A stretch of DNA of 64,000 nt from Planctomycetaceae bacterium (GTDB lineage: Bacteria > Planctomycetota > Planctomycetia > Planctomycetales > Planctomycetaceae): NCBI GenBank assembly GCA_018699955.1, contig JABISG010000050.1, positions 1 to 64,000 of the forward strand. Reading direction: 5' to 3'. The position numbers and the translations under genes are program-made. The notes under the pieces were generated by a model. The model ran no database searches, was not told the DNA's origin, and saw nothing but the letters and a program-made list of their open reading frames with translations. Positions 50,071-59,104 of this stretch are shown here, piece after piece; position 1 is the stretch's first letter; each line of letters starts with the position of its first letter.

Positions 50071-52728
50071 ATGTCGATTCACATGCACTGCAAATCGTGC
50101 GGATTCAGTTTCCAGGTCGATGCGCGCTTTGCCGGGCGACGTGGGCGCTGTCCATTGCCGGAATGTCGGCACGAATTCCAAATTCCTGCGCGTAGCCGCA
50201 AAGAAGCTGTGGTAGAAGGTGGCGGTGAGAAGCCAGGACGTCCCTCTGCGATCGCCACGAAAAAGTCACAACGCGACGCGATTCTGGTCCACGAAGATTC
50301 GGCGGCGGTTGCCCCTGTCGCCGAATCGGGTCTGCCGAAGCGACTCTATATTGCCGCGACCGCATTGTTCGGTGGATTGATCTTGCTGATTATTGCTGCC
50401 GTCTTTTTGCCGGAACCTGCGACCGAAGCAGATGCCGCCGAGTCTCCTCAGACGGTTAAAACGGAGAAGCCGCAATCGGAGCAAGCTGCCCTCTACCAGA
50501 AAACGATCCGCCCCTTCCTGAAGAAATATTGCTACGAATGTCACGGACCGAAGGAAGAAACCGAAGGCGTCGCATTTCACAAGTTCAACGATTTGCCGTC
50601 GGTTCTGGCCTCGCGAAAAGTCTGGGAGAAGACGCTGCGGCAGATCGAAGCCGGCGCCATGCCGCCCGACGATCACGATGCACAGCCGACAGCCGCCGAA
50701 CGTAAACAGGTCGTCGCCTGGCTCGACAAGGCGCTGTTCGACGTCGATTGTGAACTGGTCGATGATCCGGGACGGGTCACCATTCGCCGATTGAACCGTA
50801 CAGAATACAACAACACGATTCGCGACTTGGTCGGAGTCGATTTTGAGCCGGCCAAGGATTTTCCGTCCGACGATGTCGGGTACGGGTTCGACAACATCGG
50901 CGACGTGTTGTCGTTGCCGACATTATTGATGGAAAAATATCTCGATGCGGCCGAACAGATTGCAGACGCTGCCATTGTGGAGAACATCGATGCGAAAAAC
51001 GCACAGCGATTCGTTGGTGGGAAACTGGATCGCGGTCCCTGGCGTCTGGGTGGCGACGGATTTATCGGCCTGAATTCCAGCGGGGAAGTTTCCGCCAAGG
51101 TTGAGTTTCCCCTCGACGGCGAATACCTGTTACGCGCCGAAGCGAAGGCCGATCAGGCGGGCAGCGAACTGGCGAAGATGCAATTCAGGCTGGATGGCAA
51201 ACCGGTGAAAGTGTTCGAGATCAAAGAACACCGAAAGCCGGACCTCTACGAATTCAAGCTGCGAGTGGTGAAGGGCGATCACAAGTTAGCCGCCGCGTTC
51301 ACCAACGATTACTACAACCCCAAGGCGAAGAATCCACGTGAGCGCGACCGCAATCTGTCGATTCGGTTCTTGGAAGTCCAAGGACCGCTTAACGTGACGC
51401 CGGACGACTTACCGGCGACGCACAGACGAATCGTCATCCGCCGCCCCGACAAAGACAAGTCGGTGCGCGACTGCTCGATTGAAATCTTCCGCAAGTTTGC
51501 AACGCGGGCATTTCGACGCCCGGCGACAGCCGATGAACTGGCGCGGATTGCGGATTTGGTGGAAGCAGCCGTCGAACGAGGCGACACGTTCGAGCAAGGC
51601 GTACAGATCGGCATGCAGGCGGTACTCGTCTCGCCGCACTTCCTGTTCCGCATCGAGAACGACGACCGCCCGCACGATCCGGGCGCCAAACACAATGTCG
51701 GCGATTACGAACTGGCGACGCGACTGTCGTATTTTCTGTGGAGCAGCATGCCGGATGACGAACTGTTCGCGTTGGCCGACAAAGGCACGCTGCATAAAAG
51801 CGACGTGCTGATGGCGCAAGTGCAGCGGATGCTCAAAGACTCGCGTTCGCAGGCGGCACTTGTGCAGAACTTCGGGCGGCAGTGGCTCAATCTGCGGAAC
51901 CTTGCCGACATCAAACCCGATATGGCGCGGTTCCCCACGTTCAGCGAAGAACTGCGGGCCGACATGCTGACAGAGACCGACCGCTTCTTCGCGGAAATCA
52001 TTCGCGAAGATCGCAGCATGAGCGACTTTCTCGACGCAAAATACACCTTTGTGAACGAGCGGTTGGCAACACATTACGGCATCGCCGACGTGAAGGGGAA
52101 TGAATTTCGCCGAGTCTCGCTGAAGGGAACACCCCGCGCGGGCGTGTTGACTCAAGCAAGCATTCTGATGCTCACATCCGACCCGACCAAAACCAAACCG
52201 GTACTTCGCGGCAAGTGGATTATGGAGAACATTCTGGGTACGCCCCCGCCGGAAGCGCCGGAAAATGTTCCCCCGCTGGAAGAGACCGCGAAAGCGAATC
52301 CCGATGCTTCCCTTCGCGAACAAATGGCGCTGCACCGCAGCAACCCAACCTGCGCGTCATGCCACGTCACAATGGACGCCATCGGCTTCGGCTTTGAAAA
52401 CTTCGACGCCATTGGTAGCTGGCGCGACAAAGATGGCAAGCATCCCATCGACCCGGCCGGCAAACTGCCGGGCGGCGAAACGTTCAAATCGCCGGCCGAA
52501 TTGATCGAAATCCTCAGTAAACGCGATCGGCAATTCGCACGCTGCGTGGCCGAAAAACTGCTCACCTACGCAATTGGGCGGGGTTTGGAGTATTACGATA
52601 AGTGTGCTGTTGATAAAATTGTCAGCAAAGCCGCCCGAAACGACTACCGCTTCTCGGCGTTTGTGGTCGAAATAGTTAATAGCCGCCCGTTTTTAATGCG
52701 GCGTGGCGATCAAGGAGAGAACGAGTGA
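50071..52728 (+). CDS. Zinc-ribbon PSCyt1-DUF1587/1595/1592/1588/1585 protein
   Basis: This membrane-anchored protein has about 885 residues. Residues 1-40 form a zinc ribbon (MHCKSCGFSFQV...GRCPLPEC). A basic linker and one transmembrane helix follow (about 92-112, LYIAATALFGGLILLIIAAVFL), so the ribbon is cytoplasmic and the rest extracytoplasmic. Next come PSCyt1 (CYECHG near 153), DUF1587 (RRLNRTEYNNTIRDLVGVDF), DUF1595/1592 (FATRAFRRPATADELARI, LATRLSYFLWSSMPDDEL), DUF1588 (RAGVLTQASILMLTSDPTKTKP, CASCHVTMDAIGFGFENFD) and DUF1585 (CVAEKLLTYAIGRGLEYYD). Its function is unknown. It overlaps the DUF1552 gene by 4 bp. Confidence 0.9.
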   Translation: MSIHMHCKSCGFSFQVDARFAGRRGRCPLPECRHEFQIPARSRKEAVVEGGGEKPGRPSAIATKKSQRDAILVHEDSAAVAPVAESGLPKRLYIAATALFGGLILLIIAAVFLPEPATEADAAESPQTVKTEKPQSEQAALYQKTIRPFLKKYCYECHGPKEETEGVAFHKFNDLPSVLASRKVWEKTLRQIEAGAMPPDDHDAQPTAAERKQVVAWLDKALFDVDCELVDDPGRVTIRRLNRTEYNNTIRDLVGVDFEPAKDFPSDDVGYGFDNIGDVLSLPTLLMEKYLDAAEQIADAAIVENIDAKNAQRFVGGKLDRGPWRLGGDGFIGLNSSGEVSAKVEFPLDGEYLLRAEAKADQAGSELAKMQFRLDGKPVKVFEIKEHRKPDLYEFKLRVVKGDHKLAAAFTNDYYNPKAKNPRERDRNLSIRFLEVQGPLNVTPDDLPATHRRIVIRRPDKDKSVRDCSIEIFRKFATRAFRRPATADELARIADLVEAAVERGDTFEQGVQIGMQAVLVSPHFLFRIENDDRPHDPGAKHNVGDYELATRLSYFLWSSMPDDELFALADKGTLHKSDVLMAQVQRMLKDSRSQAALVQNFGRQWLNLRNLADIKPDMARFPTFSEELRADMLTETDRFFAEIIREDRSMSDFLDAKYTFVNERLATHYGIADVKGNEFRRVSLKGTPRAGVLTQASILMLTSDPTKTKPVLRGKWIMENILGTPPPEAPENVPPLEETAKANPDASLREQMALHRSNPTCASCHVTMDAIGFGFENFDAIGSWRDKDGKHPIDPAGKLPGGETFKSPAELIEILSKRDRQFARCVAEKLLTYAIGRGLEYYDKCAVDKIVSKAARNDYRFSAFVVEIVNSRPFLMRRGDQGENE

Positions 52729-54077
52729 CTGTCAGCACCCAATTGCAACGCCGTACGTTTCTTAAAGGTCTGGGCGCATCGATGGCGCTGCCGATGCTGG
52801 AATGCATGCAGCCCGGTTTGACGCTATCGACGGCCGCTGCCGCCGAGACCGCGACAGCCGCGCCGGTGCGAATGGCGTTCGTCTTCTTCCCCAACGGGGC
52901 GATTATGCCCAACTGGAAACCCGAGGGCGAAGGAACCGACTACACGCTGTCGCATACGCTGGAACCGCTGAAGGATTTCCGTGGCGATTTCAATGTCATT
53001 TCCGGATTGGCACAAGACAACGGCCGCGCCAAAGGCGACGGCCCCGGCGACCATGCCCGCTGCGCATCGACCTACCTGACCGGAGCGCATCCGGTAAAAA
53101 CATCGGGGGCAAATATCAAAGTCGGTATTTCCGTCGATCAGATGGCAGCAGCCGAAATCGGCAAGCAAACTCGGTTGCCTTCATTGGAGTTGGGTGTCGA
53201 TCGCGGCCGCAACGCGGGCAACTGCGATTCGGGATATAGCTGCGCCTATTCATCCAACGTTTCCTGGAAGACGGCGACCACGCCGATGGCCAAGGAAATC
53301 AACCCCCGGCTCGCTTTCGAACGGCTGTTCGGCGTGAACCAGAAGGACGAAAAGAAACGCCTGCGTCGCGAACTGTACCGCAAGAGCATTCTCGATCTGG
53401 TACGTGCAGACGCCCAGCAGCTCAAGAACCGGCTCGGCGCAACCGACCGCCAGAAAATCGACGAGTACTTCACCAGCGTCCGCGAGATCGAACAGCGAAT
53501 TGCACGCTCGGCCGCCAAACGGCACGAGGTCCCCGAGTTCGACATCCCCGAAGGCATGCCCCGCGAGCAGACGGAACACATCCGCCTGATGTACGATCTG
53601 ATGGTACTCGCCTTCCAGACCGACACCACCCGCGTTTCCACCTTCATGCTGGCCAACGCCGGGGCCAACCGCAGCTATTCAATGGTCGGCGTGAAAGACG
53701 GTTGGCATAGCCTGTCGCATCACCGCAACGACGAAAAGAAAATGGCCGACATCACCAAAATCGACCGCTTTCTCGTCGAGCAGTTCGGCTACTTCCTCGG
53801 CAAACTCAAAGCCATCAAGGAAGGCGAAGGCACGCTGCTGGATAACTGCATGCTGATGTACGGCAGCGGCCTGTCCGATGCCAATCGCCACAACCACGAC
53901 GACTTGCCGATCCTGCTGGCCGGCAAAGGCGGCGGCACAATCGAAACCGGTCGCCACATCAAAATGGAAAGCGAAACCCCGCTGAACAACCTGTTCCTCT
54001 CCATGCTCGACCGCGCCGGCGCAAAAGTCGATTCCATCGGCGACAGCAAAGGCCGCCTCGCCGCACTCGACGGCTAA
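52725..54077 (+). CDS. DUF1552 exported protein
   Basis: This 450-residue protein starts at GTG 52725, overlapping its partner by 4 bp. It has a Tat-like signal (QRRTFLKGLGASMALPMLECM). DUF1552 is a relative of DUF1501 always paired with DUF1592-type proteins. Signatures are RMAFVFFPNGAIMPNWKPEG, HARCASTYLTGAHP, LPSLELGVDRGRNAGNCDSGYSCAYSSNVSWK, IDEYFTSVREIEQRI and LDNCMLMYGSGLSDANRHNHDDLPILLAG. No catalytic role is known. The pair probably acts together at the cell envelope. Confidence 0.9.
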   Translation: MTVSTQLQRRTFLKGLGASMALPMLECMQPGLTLSTAAAAETATAAPVRMAFVFFPNGAIMPNWKPEGEGTDYTLSHTLEPLKDFRGDFNVISGLAQDNGRAKGDGPGDHARCASTYLTGAHPVKTSGANIKVGISVDQMAAAEIGKQTRLPSLELGVDRGRNAGNCDSGYSCAYSSNVSWKTATTPMAKEINPRLAFERLFGVNQKDEKKRLRRELYRKSILDLVRADAQQLKNRLGATDRQKIDEYFTSVREIEQRIARSAAKRHEVPEFDIPEGMPREQTEHIRLMYDLMVLAFQTDTTRVSTFMLANAGANRSYSMVGVKDGWHSLSHHRNDEKKMADITKIDRFLVEQFGYFLGKLKAIKEGEGTLLDNCMLMYGSGLSDANRHNHDDLPILLAGKGGGTIETGRHIKMESETPLNNLFLSMLDRAGAKVDSIGDSKGRLAALDG

Positions 54078-54473
54078 AACCGCATCACCCCGAACGGCGA
54101 AGCAACGGCACAGATCGCCCGCCGAAAATCAACCAGAGCACGGAAACGCGGGCTACTCCGTTATGCTTGTCGGCGACGGAATCAAAGCGGGATACATACA
54201 CGGAGCAGCGGCCACCGCACGTGCTGTATGACTCCCTCGACCGACCGCATACCGCAGTCCCCGATGCACGGGTGATACAGGACTTAATTGGTTGACGTTG
54301 AAGGATGTTGATGACAGGGCCGGCAGTTGATCTGGACAGAAACAATAATGGGCTGCGTCACCCTTAACCGCCTGATGGACTGGATGATAAAAGTACCCTC
54401 AATCGGATTCGCAGAGTGTGATTTTCAAGATTGAACCAACCGGATTGTCAGGGGGAAGAAGCCGAATGGAGGC
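54078..54473. other. Gap holding a DUF1501 relic
   Basis: This 396-bp gap lies between two convergent genes. Its only recognisable content is the gene relic at 54105-54231. Downstream of that the bases drift without coding signs, and no terminator hairpin with a T-run is evident. Confidence 0.45.
54105..54231 (+). pseudogene. Relic of a DUF1501 gene
   Basis: Two short segments in different frames match the last third of DUF1501 proteins. DRPPKIN corresponds to FGRTPKIN, and HGNAGYSVMLVGDGIKAGYI to the GRDH...SVMLAGGGIKGG block. A frameshift separates them and a stop follows at 54229-54231. The intact copy at 39759-41075 shows the same order. It is likely the end of a lost PSCyt/DUF1501 pair. 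Confidence 0.6.
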
Positions 54474-57400
54474 TCAGCGAAGGGTTCTGGCTGGTCGGAG
54501 ACCAACGTAACCTCTGAGGGAATCCCGAGAATTTCCGTTACGGAAGTGGGACGTGACATCAATAGACTGACTGTCGAACGAGCCGCCACGCGTCACAATA
54601 TACCACTCCTTGACTTCCATTTTTGGAGCGTCCGCCATCTCCCCCGATAATTCCGCTGGCCCCTTAGTCCTGTTCAAATCTACACTCTTTGAAAGTCCCA
54701 CGACATTGTTTGAATGCATGCTTCCATAACACCACTCATTCGCATTTCCCAGCATGTCGAATAGGCCGAAATCGTTCGGTTTCAAGCGGCCCACCGGCCA
54801 AGTTTGATTTCCGGACTTTCCGATCGTCCAAGCGTACTCTGACAGCAATGATGTCGCCTGACCGTGATAACGGCTAGTGACACTTCCTGCACGGCAAGCG
54901 AACTCCCATTCCGCCTCGGTCGGTAATCGGTATCCCGTGCGCGTCAGAATATCTGTAGCTGCCGCCATCTTGTGACTTCCGTACGGCAGGTAGCACCACT
55001 GTTCTTTGGGAATCCCTTCCCGCCCACTCAGCCAGTTGCAGTACTTGGCCGCATCGTCGTAGTTGACACTAAGTCGTGGAGAATCGTCTGTTTTACTTCT
55101 GCGAAGATCAACTTCGATGTGTTTGATTCCAGAGCGTGTCTTCGCAAAAACATGATACTGCGCCTTGGTCACTTCCTTTGAAGAGATGGCGAACCTACGG
55201 CCGATTTTGCGCCGATGCTGAAATTGCGCCGATGAAGGAAGAAGTTCTGGCGATCCCATCAGGAACGTGTTGGCATTCAGAATTACCATTGTGTGGCCCT
55301 CTGTCGTCATGTACCACTGCCGCACACTATCGTTTTGCTGCAATTTGTCTTCGTTGGCTTTCAGCCGCCCGTCGATGGATTCCAGTTGCTTTGCCGCTCC
55401 CCACTGCCGCAATAGCCATTCGGCCGCACCATGCATGCCGGGATCAGCCTCTTGTTCATAAACCGTGAGCAGATTTCTGATCACCGGTTCACGCTGTTGC
55501 ACGGGAAGCTGCTGCGCGCTGAACTCGCCCAACGCTAGCAGCAGCGCCCGGCGAATAGAAACATCCGGCTCTGTGTCCAACCGTCCGATAAGCATCTGCG
55601 GATCGACGCCCAAGGAGCTGATCCAATGGATGAAATAGCTTCTGACTTGCGGAGTCGGACTCTGCTTCAACAGTGACCACGCTTTGTCCGCTTTGCCCAG
55701 CTTCAGCAATGCAATGGCAACGTTGACCTGTCGCTCCGCAAGCCGTTTTTCCTCATCTTCGGTTGAGTTCGCTGGGATCTTTTCATTGAGAATTTCTTCA
55801 AGCGGCAATACCAAAACGGCGTGGACCGAACGCAGCGCATCCCACCACGTTTCCAATGCAACCGGTTTCTCTTGTACCAATTCAAGAACAAGATGTTTGC
55901 TCGCAGCCACCCATTGAGAGTTGTCGGGGTCAAAGGTCGCCAAAGCACACGCGGCACGAATTTGTCGGCTAAGTTCCGCGTCGGGTTGAATGACGATTGC
56001 CCACAGGTGGTCAATGAGACCATCTCGATACGGAAACAGTGCATCACGGACAGTGGTAAAATCGACGGACTGGCACGTCAGTAGGTTTTCCCGAAGTGGC
56101 TCGACATAGGCTTTGTCTTGTGAGACCAAAGCCAAGTTCAGCCGTAAGCGTTCTGCCTCTGTAAGGTTCTTCTTGTTTTCAAACTGTTCAAGTTGTTTGA
56201 CGACTTCGGGCCAGAATGGCTGTAAGCTCTTGATGATCGAGGGAAGTTGCCGGATTTCTGCGCGGAGAATCACGTTAGCCTGTGCCAAAGTGCGATCAGC
56301 TTTGGATTCGACCGTATCAGCTTGAGCAATGCTCGCTAGGCCTTGAGCCTGAGCCATCTCTTTCTGAGCCGCTACCGCGTCATTCCGGGCCGTGACCGCT
56401 TCGTTTCGGGCCTTAACTGCCTCAGCTTCAGCACTTACCGCCACCGCCTGAGCAACAACAGCAACACGCCACTGCCAGGTCACCAGCGAGAACGCCAGTA
56501 GAACCACCAGAACAATCGAACCGCTTAGACCCGCGACGATCGGATTACGTCGACACCAGCGCTGCGCCCGCTCCAGCGAACTGATTTTACGTGCCTGGAT
56601 CGGCTCATCGTCCAGCCAGCGCTGGAGATCGTCGGCTAATGCCACACAATCGACGAACCGCCGACCGGCTTCCTTCGCCATCGCTTTCTGGCAGATGGTC
56701 TCCAGGTCGCGGGGAATGTCGGCATTGATGCTGCTCGGCGCGGGTGGTTCCGTCTGAATGACGTTGAAGATCACAATCTCGGGTGGGCCGCTGAAGGGAA
56801 GCTCGCCGCAGAGCATTTCGTAGAGCGTGACACCCAGGCTGTATTGGTCACTGGCCGCCGTCACAATGTTTGACTCGTCCGGTTCGTCTGACTCCTCGGA
56901 TTCGTCTTTGTCGCCGCGTGCCTGTTCCGGCGACATGTAGGCGGGCGTTCCCAGAATGCCGCCACCTTGTGTCAGCTTCTCGTCCGACGTTTCCAGTCGT
57001 GCCAGGCCGAAGTCCATCAGATGTGGCTCGCCGTTCCCGTCGAGCATCACGTTGTCGGGTTTGACGTCGCGGTGGATGATGTTCTGCTTGTGCGCATAGG
57101 CCAGCGCTTCGGCCAGTTGCATTACGATGCGGGCGGTTTGGCGGAAGTCCAGCGGCTGCTTGTCGAGTGCAGCGTCGAGCGTTCCGCCTTCAATGAATGC
57201 AGAAGCGATGTAATACCGCTTACCGTCTTTGCCTGCATCGAATACGGGAACAATATTCGGGTGCTGTAGCCGTGCCGCCAACTTGGCTTCGTTCAGAAAC
57301 CGTTTGACGAAGCGAGGATTTCCCAGCCGTGCGGCGTGCGGCACCTTGAGCGCGACTTCGCGGTCGAGCTGAGGATCGTGCGCGCGAAAGACCGTGCCGA

Positions 57401-57647
57401 ACGCTCCGGAACCGAGCCGCCCGCGAATCTCGAAGCGACCAAGTCGTTTCACTTTGTCGTTCGTCGGTGTTGCCGATGTCGCGTTCGACTCAGCCTGTGT
57501 GACATTGGGCGCAACGGTTTTCCCTGCGGCTGCAAACGTGAACCGCGTACCGCACTCTTTGCAGCGGCCCTGCTTGCCGAGTTTTTCTTTGGCGACCTGA
57601 TACGACTTGCCGCAATCAGAATTCGGACAGAGGACTTTGGCAGTCAT
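54474..57647 (-). CDS. Ser/Thr protein kinase fused to FGE-sulfatase (SUMF1-like) domain
   Basis: The protein has 1057 residues. An N-terminal zinc ribbon (C7, C12, C29, C32) is followed by a Hanks-type kinase (about 70-345): glycine loop GSGAFG, lysine K101, HRDVKPDN and DFG at 212-214, with MSPEQ. One transmembrane helix (about 373-398) leads to an Ala-rich coiled-coil segment (AVKARNEAVTARNDAVAAQKEM, about 410-460) and a helical region to about 790. The C-terminal FGE-sulfatase domain (about 805-1055) has YRLPTEAEWEFACRAG, DMLGNANEWC and RGGSF. The paired cysteines that a true formylglycine-generating enzyme needs are absent, so the domain probably binds ligands. The kinase looks catalytically complete. 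Confidence 0.9.
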   Translation of the reverse strand: MTAKVLCPNSDCGKSYQVAKEKLGKQGRCKECGTRFTFAAAGKTVAPNVTQAESNATSATPTNDKVKRLGRFEIRGRLGSGAFGTVFRAHDPQLDREVALKVPHAARLGNPRFVKRFLNEAKLAARLQHPNIVPVFDAGKDGKRYYIASAFIEGGTLDAALDKQPLDFRQTARIVMQLAEALAYAHKQNIIHRDVKPDNVMLDGNGEPHLMDFGLARLETSDEKLTQGGGILGTPAYMSPEQARGDKDESEESDEPDESNIVTAASDQYSLGVTLYEMLCGELPFSGPPEIVIFNVIQTEPPAPSSINADIPRDLETICQKAMAKEAGRRFVDCVALADDLQRWLDDEPIQARKISSLERAQRWCRRNPIVAGLSGSIVLVVLLAFSLVTWQWRVAVVAQAVAVSAEAEAVKARNEAVTARNDAVAAQKEMAQAQGLASIAQADTVESKADRTLAQANVILRAEIRQLPSIIKSLQPFWPEVVKQLEQFENKKNLTEAERLRLNLALVSQDKAYVEPLRENLLTCQSVDFTTVRDALFPYRDGLIDHLWAIVIQPDAELSRQIRAACALATFDPDNSQWVAASKHLVLELVQEKPVALETWWDALRSVHAVLVLPLEEILNEKIPANSTEDEEKRLAERQVNVAIALLKLGKADKAWSLLKQSPTPQVRSYFIHWISSLGVDPQMLIGRLDTEPDVSIRRALLLALGEFSAQQLPVQQREPVIRNLLTVYEQEADPGMHGAAEWLLRQWGAAKQLESIDGRLKANEDKLQQNDSVRQWYMTTEGHTMVILNANTFLMGSPELLPSSAQFQHRRKIGRRFAISSKEVTKAQYHVFAKTRSGIKHIEVDLRRSKTDDSPRLSVNYDDAAKYCNWLSGREGIPKEQWCYLPYGSHKMAAATDILTRTGYRLPTEAEWEFACRAGSVTSRYHGQATSLLSEYAWTIGKSGNQTWPVGRLKPNDFGLFDMLGNANEWCYGSMHSNNVVGLSKSVDLNRTKGPAELSGEMADAPKMEVKEWYIVTRGGSFDSQSIDVTSHFRNGNSRDSLRGYVGLRPARTLR

Positions 57648-58081
57648 TCGTTTCCCAAAGCGTGAACAGGTAAACGGCTACCGGTCGGGGCGATGATTCA
57701 GTCATTGGTAAGTCGCGAGTATCGTATACATTCCAGCAGATTCCACGCGGGAATGCAAAACGCTTGCCACACAGGGTGAACTTCCGCTTGCAATCACTCC
57801 ATTCATCCTTTCATCGACAACACATTCGTATGAGCATGCTGCACGGCACAAGCGCCACAAGACAAGCACTTCCATCAGGCATACCACAAACATTATGAAT
57901 GCCACCAGGAACCGGACACGGTGAGGGGGAAAAGTCATCCGGTTGATTCGCACGACGACGGTTAACAGTCCATCTCTTCTATTTATTCATGCAGAACAAC
58001 CTGTCTTGCAGCGTTATACGGTGCGATGAGATGACGCCTGATAAATGAGAAGGGGCATCATCTTCATTGGGGGGAAAAACG
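57648..58081. other. Divergent gap, one doubtful small frame
   Basis: This 434-bp region lies between the kinase and the small membrane protein. A minus-strand frame at 57702-57953 starts with GTG and has a hydrophobic stretch (VAFIMFVVCLMEVLVLWRL), but it has no Shine-Dalgarno sequence and no codon bias. I do not call it a gene. No strong repeats are seen. Confidence 0.4.
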
Positions 58082-58492
58082 ATGTGGATCCAAGTCGTCC
58101 GTTGGGCTGCCAGAATTATCGGGCTGTTTCCGGTTGGACTAGTTTCGTGGTTCGCCATTGCTCACGCGATTGGCGGCGAATTCAAGCTATTGACGCCGAC
58201 CGAATCGCTGCAGATGACGGCATTTGTGGTCGCGCACCTGGGAATGCTGGTGCTTTGGCGGTGGGAGTTGCTGGGAGCACTGATGAACGTGGGGGGAATG
58301 ATCGGTTTTTGTGCCGTGGATTATGTGACAACCGGCCACAACATCGTTGGCGGCTTTGCCTTCTGGTTCGTGCCGGGGCTTCTCGCGTTGTTTTGCTGGG
58401 GTTACACCTACGTGGAGAAACGGCGCGGACTTCAACAGAAGACAGATCACACTGGCACGCCACCCTCACAGCCAAGCCAGGTCGCCGGGTAG
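58082..58492 (+). CDS. Small four-helix membrane protein
   Basis: This 136-residue inner-membrane protein has four hydrophobic segments: IIGLFPVGLVSWFAIAHAI, MTAFVVAHLGMLVLWRW, LGALMNVGGMIGFCAVDYV and IVGGFAFWFVPGLLALFCWGYTYV. The tail is short and polar. The pattern resembles the DUF7670-type family of unknown role, and the match is by eye only. ATG 58082 with GGGGGG upstream is the likely start. It lies upstream of the GntR operon on the same strand but is separated from it by a promoter. Confidence 0.7.
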   Translation: MWIQVVRWAARIIGLFPVGLVSWFAIAHAIGGEFKLLTPTESLQMTAFVVAHLGMLVLWRWELLGALMNVGGMIGFCAVDYVTTGHNIVGGFAFWFVPGLLALFCWGYTYVEKRRGLQQKTDHTGTPPSQPSQVAG

Positions 58493-58609
58493 GTTGGGCT
58501 GATGCCCGATCTTGTTTGAACAAAGGCTTGCTTGAACAGAGGCCATCGAGTTTTTGGGCCTCCCCGCGATGCCTCTTCGCTCAAATTGCGCCGCGACCAC
58601 ATTTCGCGC

Positions 58610-58638
58610 TTGACATTCTTAGAGCACTCGCGTAGTGT
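58610..58638 (+). promoter_or_regulatory. Sigma-70-type promoter of the gntR-ABC operon
   Basis: TTGACA at 58610-58615 and TAGTGT at 58633-58638 with an exact 17-bp spacer. The -35 is perfect and the -10 matches at T1, A2 and T6. It lies 56 bp upstream of the regulator start. Confidence 0.7.
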
Positions 58639-58658
58639 ACTGTCACGAGTGGTACACT
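58634..58658 (+). promoter_or_regulatory. Likely GntR/YtrA operator
   Basis: A perfect inverted repeat AGTGTAC-N11-GTACACT overlaps the -10 box. YtrA-subfamily regulators bind GTGTA...TACAC-type sites, so the regulator just downstream probably represses its own operon from here. Confidence 0.72.
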
Positions 58659-58693
58659 GGTACGCGAGACGGTGGCTCTGATACAGGCGCAGA

Positions 58694-59104
58694 ATGATGG
58701 CGGTCGATTTTCAAATCTCTATCGGCAGCACGGTTCCAATTTACCGGCAGATCATCGATGGCGTTCGCCGGGGTGTGACGAATGGCGAATTGGCGGTTGG
58801 GGATCAATTGCCGAGCGTGCGGGCGCTGGCCGAGCGGCTGCTGGTCAATCACAACACGGTCGCCAAGGCGTATCAGGCATTGGTTCGCGACGGCGTGATT
58901 GAGTCGCGCCACGGGCGGGGCGTGTTCGTCGCCAAGCGGCGCAACATCTACACCAAAGCCGAACGCCATCGGCGATTGGATGCGGCGCTGCAAGCGTTTG
59001 TCGGCGAAGCGCTGTTGCTCGATTTCGACGATGCAGAGATCCGGCAGGCCGTCGAGAAGAAACTGAACGATGCCAACGGGCGGAAGAAGCGAGGCGACCA
59101 ATGA
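58694..59104 (+). CDS. GntR-family transcriptional regulator, YtrA subfamily
   Basis: This 136-residue protein has a winged-helix GntR domain at about residues 10-80: PIYRQIIDGVRRGVTNGELAVGDQLPSVRALAERLLVNHNTVAKAYQALVRDGVIESRHGRGVFV. The rest is a short helical tail (about 90-130) in place of a large effector domain, which defines the YtrA subfamily. These regulators are nearly always in operons with ABC transporters and often respond to cell-wall antibiotics. Its stop overlaps the ATG of the ABC ATPase gene (ATGA). The promoter and operator upstream indicate autoregulation. Confidence 0.9.
   Translation: MMAVDFQISIGSTVPIYRQIIDGVRRGVTNGELAVGDQLPSVRALAERLLVNHNTVAKAYQALVRDGVIESRHGRGVFVAKRRNIYTKAERHRRLDAALQAFVGEALLLDFDDAEIRQAVEKKLNDANGRKKRGDQ

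Noticed and set aside
57702-57953. A small hydrophobic minus-strand frame
   Set aside because: No Shine-Dalgarno sequence, poor codon use and no family. Recorded only as part of the gap description.
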